This document shows, piece after piece, positions 57,366-64,000 of a DNA stretch of 64,000 nucleotides. This stretch comes from Heliocidaris erythrogramma (taxonomy: Eukaryota; Echinodermata; Echinoidea; Camarodonta; Echinometridae). Every line of letters starts with the position of its first letter. The stretch's first letter is position 1. A program made the position numbers and the translations under genes. The stretch lies in assembly GCA_025617745.1 (NCBI GenBank), contig CM046871.1, positions 35,148,294 to 35,212,293 of the forward strand, in the 5' to 3' direction. Under the pieces are notes generated by a model. The model had not been told where the DNA came from and ran no database searches. It saw only the letters and a list, made by a program, of their open reading frames with translations.

Positions 57366-57639
57366 ACAGTCAATTTCATACACAAAACCTTGCTCCTCAT
57401 ATAAAGCAGTAAATTACCTCAAAAAAAACCAAAAAAAAAACTGTGGCGAACTATTTTTAGGTTAACAGATCAAATTTGTCATTCAATTTATTGTACATTA
57501 ATATTTTTTATTTTTATAATTCAAATTTATTTTTGTAAATAATAGGTATTTACACTCATCTACAAATACAACTGTGAACGAAATATCAAAATTTTTAATT
57601 TAAAGTATTTTTCTTGCACATGCAGAGTATTTTACCTAC

Positions 57640-57818
57640 CTCTTGTAAACGATTTTATAATCCCTCCACTCTAAGAAATTGCACATTTTGGGTTTTCTTG
57701 TTAGTACTGTTGCAATGAGTTCCCTCGTTATTTTCTTCTTGGTCTTTTCTAGATGGGGTGTATACCATTTCTGCAGACGTAGCTTGCCTTGTCGGCTGAA
57801 CAGGAGCATGAACTGAAG
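57640..57818 (-). CDS. AP1S: AP1S, first resolved coding exon (adaptor sigma-1 N-terminus)
   Basis: It encodes [17 protein letters not shown], then [19 protein letters not shown] and the first two bases of an Arg codon before the donor AG|GTAGGT. This is the start of the sigma-1 adaptin family (about 157 residues in animals; the exons here give about 155). Two acceptors are possible: CTCCAG at 57819 (adding codons LQ, giving LQFMLLF) or CTTCAG six bases later. In relatives the initiator Met is only one to three residues before FMLLF, so it should come from a tiny first exon, which I could not fix. AP-1 sigma pairs with gamma, beta-1 and mu-1, and together with gamma binds acidic dileucine sorting signals. 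A regular housekeeping role is expected. Confidence 0.95.
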
Positions 57819-58209
57819 CTGGAGGAAAAGCAAAAAAGAAAGAGAAAGAGGGAGAAATTTTCCAAAGAATGTTAGACAATGAGACTATTATGAATGATAT
57901 TGCAAGGCATAAAACTTTAAAAGAGACATGCACAAGCCTTAGGAGTAAATGAACTTGCTACAGGATGGCTTTCTCCTGGGTGATGTGAATATCACTAGAA
58001 CAAAGAAATGGGAAATGCTATATATTGTAGTGATATTCAAAATATTGAAAAACTAGGGTGGTGTATTCCGACCTAAGCATACGTTGGCTGTTCGGACACC
58101 TTGTTGGTGATATACGGGTGTACCGTCCGTCCATGGGGAAGGTTGAGAAATGTCAGAAATATTAAAGATTTCCCCATAACAAACGGTTATTTCTGTCTAA
58201 CTCTGAAGC
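57819..58209. other. AP1S intron or 5' region
   Basis: Anonymous sequence. I looked for ATG close to a donor on the minus strand; candidates at about 58001-58200 are weak. Confidence 0.35.
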
Positions 58210-58912
58210 ACTCATGGCTACATTACTGTAAAATAGTTGGTATTTTCTGTCGCATGTACTAAAGGTATGGGGGGAAAATAAGATAAATATTTTAAATACT
58301 TGCTTTCAAATTCAGCCCTTAAAAATCTCACTCCTACCTCAAATGGCCGTTAGGAAGAACTTTTGATATTTTCAGCAAAATCCGAAGTCAAAATCTTGTC
58401 CAAAACTGGAGAAATCCCCGCCGATTTGTTTCGCGATCACGTGTTGTTTACATACTGCCGATGTCTTAGACTAAAAGTAAAATCGGCCAATAAAATTTTT
58501 GTCCACGAAGAAACTCGGGATCGCAAGCGCGCATCGATCTTTACGATCGCGCACACAGAAAATCGGGACTTTTCCGTGTACGCCATAGGGACCGAATTTT
58601 TAAGGACAAAACTCTTTTGGGAAGATGTCAGCACCCGCGGCGACCAGGAAATGTACACAATGACTCGGATACTGCGATAGCTCGTTTCGCAAGAATCAAC
58701 AGTAAATTACGGATTTCATTTCTGGAAATATCTTTTCCAACATCGGTGAGTTGAATTTATTGTATTTCTTGGATGTTTTGGGGTCGGTTTTTGTAAATTA
58801 AATGCCGATTTTTAGTGAATGTTGGTGACTTTCGTGCAGTGGTGTTTTAAAAAGTTGAGGTGTACAGTATGACTGCCTACATTCTACACACGAACTATAG
58901 GAATGTAGCTAT
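58210..58912 (+). repeat. R7 repeat, single copy
   Basis: About 700 bp with ends CATGGCTACATTACTGTA and TATAGGAATGTAGCTATG, imperfectly inverted. It is very similar to 15166-15874. It lies between the first resolved AP1S coding exon and the putative promoter. Confidence 0.85.
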
Positions 58913-60232
58913 GTTAGGCACGATCATCCAACACGAGAGGGCGCATTCTCCGTGTTCATTTCTGCTCTACAAAAGTTGCGACACGCTAGATCGGTCACCT
59001 GTCCATTCGCTATCATGCACACCCCCTTCAAAGTTCCCATTCTAGGGGTAGCATATAAATCAATGGTTAAAAGAAATATGACGTCATTTTCCTTGCGACT
59101 TCAGCTTTACAATGCAAGTATTTTTCGCCGACGACGACATCATAATCCATATGAAAATTGCGTCTGAATATGTCTATAAGTACCACTTTTGCTTCAATTT
59201 GTCCGATTTCGTGAATTCAATTGAAGTATCAGGCACATTACATCAAAAGTACATATTCTACTATAAAATTTAAATTGTAAGGATTGATTTGATACCGAAT
59301 TCGTGACGGTTCTTTCTGCCACTAACTACCAAGACGGCTCGAAAAAAACCCTTGTCAGCCAGTTTCGCGGGGAATTTTCCAACACTGCACACATATACAG
59401 CGGAGTTCGCGCGGGCAGATTTGGAGCGCCTGCGAGGGCATTTTTCTACGTTGCAATGCGTAGTCCCGTATATTGACGAATTTGAACCGAATGCAACACG
59501 CGCATGCGCACTGATCAGCTGATCTCTCGGACATCAAAAATGCTGAAGAATTTGCCCTGACTGCCCATTGGCGAGGCTGTCGCATATAAAAAAATCATAA
59601 CTATACCTAGTTATATAAAATTTTACATCAAGATCAATACATTTTCCTGTTCTGTGACAAAATCTTTTCAATTTAACTTATTAAGGTAAGTTTCACTAGA
59701 TTTTCATGAGCATTAAAAAATATGTGAGCGTGCCTAGCTATGGGTACGAGTGCTCTGAAGGTGGTTTGAAAGGTTCACTGTACGTGGAAACGTGCTGATG
59801 AATCTTGCCCAATTATTTTTTTCTCTCTCTCTCTCTCTCCATACGGGAGACTGCTTCCCCTGTGGCTGTGTGGCTTGCGATTGGCATTGCAGGAGGAGTG
59901 TTACGCTGACGAGTGCGAGTATTACTAAATTACTATTAGGCCTAGGGCTAGACAGCTGAAAACCGTCTGTTTCGGAGGAGTCTTTAACATTTTCTTATTT
60001 TTACCTTCTCCTCCTACACAGACGGCTACCCAACCTTCGCGGTAGATAAGGGGATCTTACAATACATGGCCTATGAGCAAATCCCCCCAAAAAGGGGGAT
60101 CTGATTTTCCATCCCTATAAGCCATCCCCTTTCTCTAAAATTTCACACAGATGGTGCTAGGGTTCTCATATTTCAATACATCATAAAAAACCCCGAAAAA
60201 TATACAGATAATTAACAAAATTGTGGACTTAC
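58913..60232. other. Non-coding upstream region, CpG-enriched in part
   Basis: 59280-59580 has a visible excess of CpG (for example GCGCGGGCAG, ACGCGCATGCGCA), which fits a promoter or 5' exon region. A hairpin pairs CCGTCTGTTTCGGAGGAG (59967) with CTCCTCCTACACAGACGG (60009). A CT run lies at about 59822-59839. A 76-residue minus frame in the CpG part is not recognisable. Confidence 0.4.
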
Positions 60233-60345
60233 TCTGGTTTGAACTCCCTTCGCACTCACTGACTGAGTATTCGCTGCGTTTTACTACACAATCTCTATAC
60301 GCTTCCGACTAGGCCTACTTCCGGGTCATGTGATTATAACCAAGA
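60233..60345. promoter_or_regulatory. Putative divergent promoter, AP1S (minus) and 60346 gene (plus)
   Basis: On the minus strand CCAGA|GTAAGTCC is a strong donor with its exon end at 60233, a candidate non-coding AP1S first exon. On the plus strand ACTTCCGG (60318-60325) is an ETS-type site, followed by CATGTGA (60328), 20-30 bp before an ATG in good context. Closely spaced divergent starts with an ETS site are common for housekeeping genes. The arrangement is inferred, not observed. Confidence 0.35.
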
Positions 60346-60426
60346 ATGGCTGTCAGCGACTCGCTACTGACGTGCAACTTCCATGCTTCAAATGATCAGA
60401 TTCGTGTACCAGACGAGGAATTTGGG
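60346..60426 (+). CDS. Putative first coding exon of an unidentified gene
   Basis: ATG at 60346 in context AGAATGG, then an open frame of 27 codons (starting MAVSDSLLTCNFHA and ending VPDEEFG) to a donor GGG|GTAAGA at 60427, phase 0. The exon lies just downstream of an ETS-like site and opposite to AP1S. I do not recognise the protein. The following exon was not found with confidence in 60427-64000. A chance ORF of this size is possible; the strong donor and start context are the support. Confidence 0.4.
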
Positions 60427-62544
60427 GTAAGAAATTTATTCAAGCATATTATATTACCGTTGTTCTCATTCTGAGTTGTTTATTTTAATAAAATAATGAA
60501 TTTATTGGAAAATGAAAATTCGTCCTTAGTCCCTGGTACAGAGTGAGAGACGAACTTCAGTCTATGTAAGGAGGTGTAGTGAAGCAAGACGTAATCCAGT
60601 GGAACACCCGACGAACAGAGACTGAAGCTTTCGGTCTAGCCTAGGGCCTACTCAGTATTAGCAGCTTCAGGCACGAACAATACCAATCACACACAGTCAC
60701 AATCACAGGGGCGTATCATCATGAATTCCTTCTCAGATATTACACAAAAGGAACAACAGAAAATCGCATAATTTCTTACCATAATACTGATTGGATGTGA
60801 AATCCCTCTACAAATAATTTTAAAATATGGCTGTTTTGCTGGTTACATAGTCAATTTTGCGGCAAATCAAGGACAATTTTGGGGCCGAGAAATCTGGTCA
60901 TACACTGTTGTCAGAGCTGTGCTGAACTTGACGTAGGTGGCGACTGTCGTCTTTGCCTAAAAATTCAGTGAATCATTTCATGCACAGTTATCAGAAAAAT
61001 AAAGAGAAAAGAAACTGAGAGAAATTGAATGTAGAATTTGAGATTTATTTCCTTTTCTTTTAAAATTAAAACCAAAGCCCTTTATTCAGTAATTCTCTAA
61101 GTATTTTTCTTTATTTTGTTATATCGTTAGAAAACGAACTTGTGTATTACAAAGGGTACGTTTTCCTTCCTACAAAAAAAAATATTCATATTTTTCTATT
61201 AAGAAAGTTTGATTTTATCTAAATATTATTTTATTTGTCATCACTTTTGAGAATATTGATAATTAAACTGAACCTCTATCATTATGAAAAAATGCAACTT
61301 ATTGACCCTCTATTTTCCAAATACTACAGTCCAGCATCTAGAAGTACCGAAACCTACAATTCCTGGCCAGTGGCCAGCATAGATTTGTGGTTCGGGGGGG
61401 GGGGGGGGGGGGGTCATTGAAATTACGAGAATTACACACTTTCAGATATCTTGTAATAGCTAAATTTGTCTAGGTAATCAATCTTTGTGATTTTTGTCCT
61501 TTTTATTAGGGATGTAGGCCCGTGATTGATTCATAATTCAAAATTTAGGTATTGGACTATTTGTTTGGTATAATTCAAGACATTTTTGTTATTTCTACAT
61601 ATTGCATAGATAGAACAACGATTTTGAAATAAAGACGCTCATTTGATAATTGAACCATTACAAAATTTAGAACACTTCACTTCGAGAATGTTGCTCACGG
61701 ACAACACAGCCTTTCACAATAAGGGTCTGTGTTTGCAGACTACTAGTATTAGAATCGAAGCGCTTTTATAATCGATTATAACATTTTTCAAATTTCTGAG
61801 AGGAAAGCAGGTGAAAAGTAATCATTTTTAGAGAGTAATTTGATTTCCCAAATCAGTAAACATAATAATATTTTTTTCCATTAATTTTGATACTACACTG
61901 CGAAATTTCATTGATAAATTAATAGAAAAGGTTAATTAAAATCTTTTATTATGTAACAATTTTTATGATAGTTCATTAATATTTTGATTAGTACTCACTG
62001 GAGTAGGGGAGTAATTACTAAATTAACGTATAAATGCTTCCAGAATAACATTCTAAAGATGTAATGGGTAAATTGAAGCTTAACGCATTATCACGTAATA
62101 TTACTCCTCTTCCTAAATCAATGTGTTCAATCAAGTGCTCTCAAGGTGAAATATCTTTCTAGATCAGGCCAGTTTTGAAGTTGTAACAGTTGACAATTTG
62201 GGCTTGGGAAGACCAAAACAAATCTTCCAGATAAGAGCTTTAAAACTAGTTAAACAGAAGGTCGGAATTAAAGAGTCCTGGGAAGCGTTTCATGTATAAA
62301 ATGATATAATATCTTTCAGGATACTATCCTAAATTATTATGAATTCCCTGTCCATATTGTATTAGTTATGTATTTACGTATTTACCTTCCATTTGACATA
62401 TGTTATACCACTGTTATACACTCCAAATATTTATATCTATATTTTGTTATATGAGTGATACACTGTGTAATTATGTTTATGGACAGAATATTGATGTAAA
62501 TTAATGATGTTTAATCAAATTCAATTCAATCCATCAATTGTTTT
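60427..62544. other. Probable intron; nothing recognised
   Basis: AT-rich sequence with a 20-G run at 61394-61413. A CAATTCAATCC-type stretch before 62540 might be a LINE tail. No exon can be supported. Confidence 0.4.
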
Positions 62545-63112
62545 GTCAGTGAATTTTACAGACAAATTTGCTCTCAGCCAATCAGATGCAAGGTTTTCAG
62601 TAGCTTATAACAGTTGTCAGTAAAAATCACTGACTAAACACTTGATGAAACGCTCCCCTGCTTGAGATTACCTTATGATAACCATAAAGGGCTGGTCACA
62701 TTTGTCGTATAACGATACCGATGACAAGACTTTTCACTTTCACATTTGCTCTCAGCCAATCAGATGCAAGGATTTCTGTAGCTTATAACAGTTGCCGGTA
62801 AAAAAATCACTGACTAACGCTCCCCTGTTTGAGATTTACCTTATGATAACCATAAAGGGCTGGTCACATTTGTCGTATAACGATAACGATAACGAGACTT
62901 TTCACTTTCACATTTGCTCTCAGCCAATCAAATGCAAGGATTTCAGTAGCTTAAAACAGTTGTCGGTAAAAATCACTGACTAAACACTTGATGAAACGCT
63001 CCCCTGCTTGAGATTTACTTAATGATAACCATAAAGGGCTGGTCACATTTGTCGTTTAACAATAACGATAACGAGACTTTTCACTTTCACATTTGCTCTC
63101 AGCCAATCAAAT
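62545..63112. repeat. Composite tandem repeat, ~168-179-bp unit, about three copies
   Basis: TTTGCTCTCAGCCAATCA starts at about 62567, 62745, 62913 and 63092. Each unit joins a right half of MITE F1 (core to GAAACGCTCCCC) to CTTGAGATT(T)AC(C)TTA, ATAACCATAAAGGGCTGGTC and ACATTTGTCGT, sequence that resembles the element at 49745. Two unrelated MITE parts have been amplified as one unit. Confidence 0.85.
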
Positions 63113-63947
63113 CCATCATATATTTTCTTTGAGCACACGCATGGACAATGTGTGCTCAAGGAATTATCACAGACTGTTATAAGTCATTGGTGCGCTTATT
63201 TGCGCTTAGTTTAGTACGGTTACGAAGGTTTAAACCTTACCCATGATTTAAACCTCCTTTGTGAATATGGGCCAAGCTGGTAAAATATAGAATAATAATA
63301 ATAATAATGAAAGGAATGTAGAGAGAGAGAAAGAGAGAAGAAGAAGGAGAGAAAGAAGGTGGAAAGATTGATATTTTTGAAGGAATTGTTATGCACGTAA
63401 TCGATTAACTGACGGGGCGGCATGGTAAAGGTATTTATCATAATATAGATCATTATCAAGAGATATAATAATTTATCTCACTCAAAATATTGTCAAATTA
63501 TCTTTTCGTTTTAATACTATATCTCCATTGGTGTAACTGCGTATTACTGTACCTATTTTATAATGATATAAATCTTTATATTTGACAACGAGTACTAAAA
63601 TATATTTATTTATTAATAATTAAATCTGTCGCTCCCATTTTATTTGAAATTGAAAACGTTACTCACATAGAGACGTTTAATCTTTGTGTGGGCGACGCAA
63701 GCGCGTTTCCCTAATATTTAGAAAAGAAATTCACCTCGAAATATGTATGTGCTTTTAGTCAAAGATGTATTTTTTTTCCGTCTTGCCGTCCTACGTATAA
63801 AGATTTTCTCTGCAAAATTTATCGTCTGCTAACGATACCTGAGGGGGCCGTCATTTTCTTGATGTATACATAAAGATAGTTTTAATCCGAATGCAAAATT
63901 GTCTTTCTTTCTGATACAAAATCCCATTTGAGATTTAAAATATTTAA
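63113..63947. other. Non-coding; purine tract and MITE remnant
   Basis: 63200-63271 resembles one arm of the foldback element at 46766 (GGTTTAAACC...ATGATTTAAACC...GAATATGGGCC). A GA-rich tract follows at 63318-63365. No exon was seen. Confidence 0.4.
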
Positions 63948-63948
63948 C

Positions 63949-63997
<49 letters not shown>
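63948..63997. repeat. TA dinucleotide microsatellite at window end
   Basis: About 24 TA units in a row. Confidence 0.95.
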
Positions 63998-63999
<2 letters not shown>

Positions 64000-64000
64000 A

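Noticed and set aside
58001..60240. Candidate AP1S first exons, such as ATG-CTT-AG before GTCGGA near 58078 or ATG...CAG before GTGACC near 58996-59020
   Set aside because: The donors are weak, or the phase does not join to the FMLLF exon, or the resulting N-terminus departs from the family. Left unresolved.
61130..61175. Possible small second exon after TTATATCGTTAG on the plus strand
   Set aside because: It would be a ~25-nt exon of unknown product with no supporting similarity.

Overview
The window reads as a piece of an animal genome, most likely a marine invertebrate deuterostome (sea urchin or close relative). It is AT-rich. Coding sequence is confined to short exons with GT/AG splice sites. 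The rest is packed with small inverted-repeat transposons, tRNA-derived SINEs, Penelope-like retroelements, microsatellites and homopolymer tracts. The species call is inference from repeat style and from the protein matches, not a proven assignment.

Three genes can be supported. (1) On the minus strand, 3256-4313 is a large coding exon for a disordered protein with two PPEY motifs and an RSMS site. It is best explained as the N-terminal part of an angiomotin-like Hippo-pathway scaffold; the rest of that gene would lie at lower coordinates, probably outside the window. (2) On the minus strand, a sigma-1 subunit of the AP-1 clathrin adaptor (AP1S) can be assembled from four exons at 57640-57818, 54708-54816, 53897-54034 and 24841-24888. 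Reading frame and splice phase agree at every junction. Its last intron is about 29 kb and accounts for nearly half the window. Its first exon is not resolved. (3) On the plus strand, 60346-60426 looks like the first coding exon of an unidentified gene that shares a divergent promoter region with AP1S.

Everything else is repeat-derived or anonymous. 1-3250: simple repeats and anonymous sequence. 4.3-9 kb: probable 5' flank or intron of the angiomotin-like gene, a polypyrimidine block and a Penelope-like fragment with a hammerhead-like motif. 9.5-11.7 kb: a TTAA-flanked element with a hAT element nested inside it (8-bp target duplication CTACAATA). 13.6-16.9 kb: several inverted-repeat elements, two of them head to head. 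18.8-20.4 kb: a 150-bp tandem array bounded by inverted termini and carrying nuclear-receptor-type DR1 motifs. 21-24.8 kb: possible AP1S 3' region. 24.9-53.9 kb: the giant AP1S intron, holding CACTA-like palindromes, TTAA elements, a 2.7-kb hAT, a 593-bp-arm Penelope palindrome, a 39-bp x 12 minisatellite and CAT-rich repeats. 54-57.6 kb: short AP1S introns, one of which is mostly a CACTA palindrome carrying a 2.06-kb transposon. 58-64 kb: promoter region, anonymous intron and a composite tandem repeat.

The most unusual structures are: the Penelope inverted duplication with a hammerhead-type core in each arm; the 2.06-kb TA-flanked element with seven scattered copies of one 18-bp motif; a set of unrelated-looking elements sharing TTAA flanks and AGG/CCT termini; the inverted-terminus satellite with DR1 sites; and a CACTA-like insertion whose empty site survives in a neighbouring tandem duplicate.
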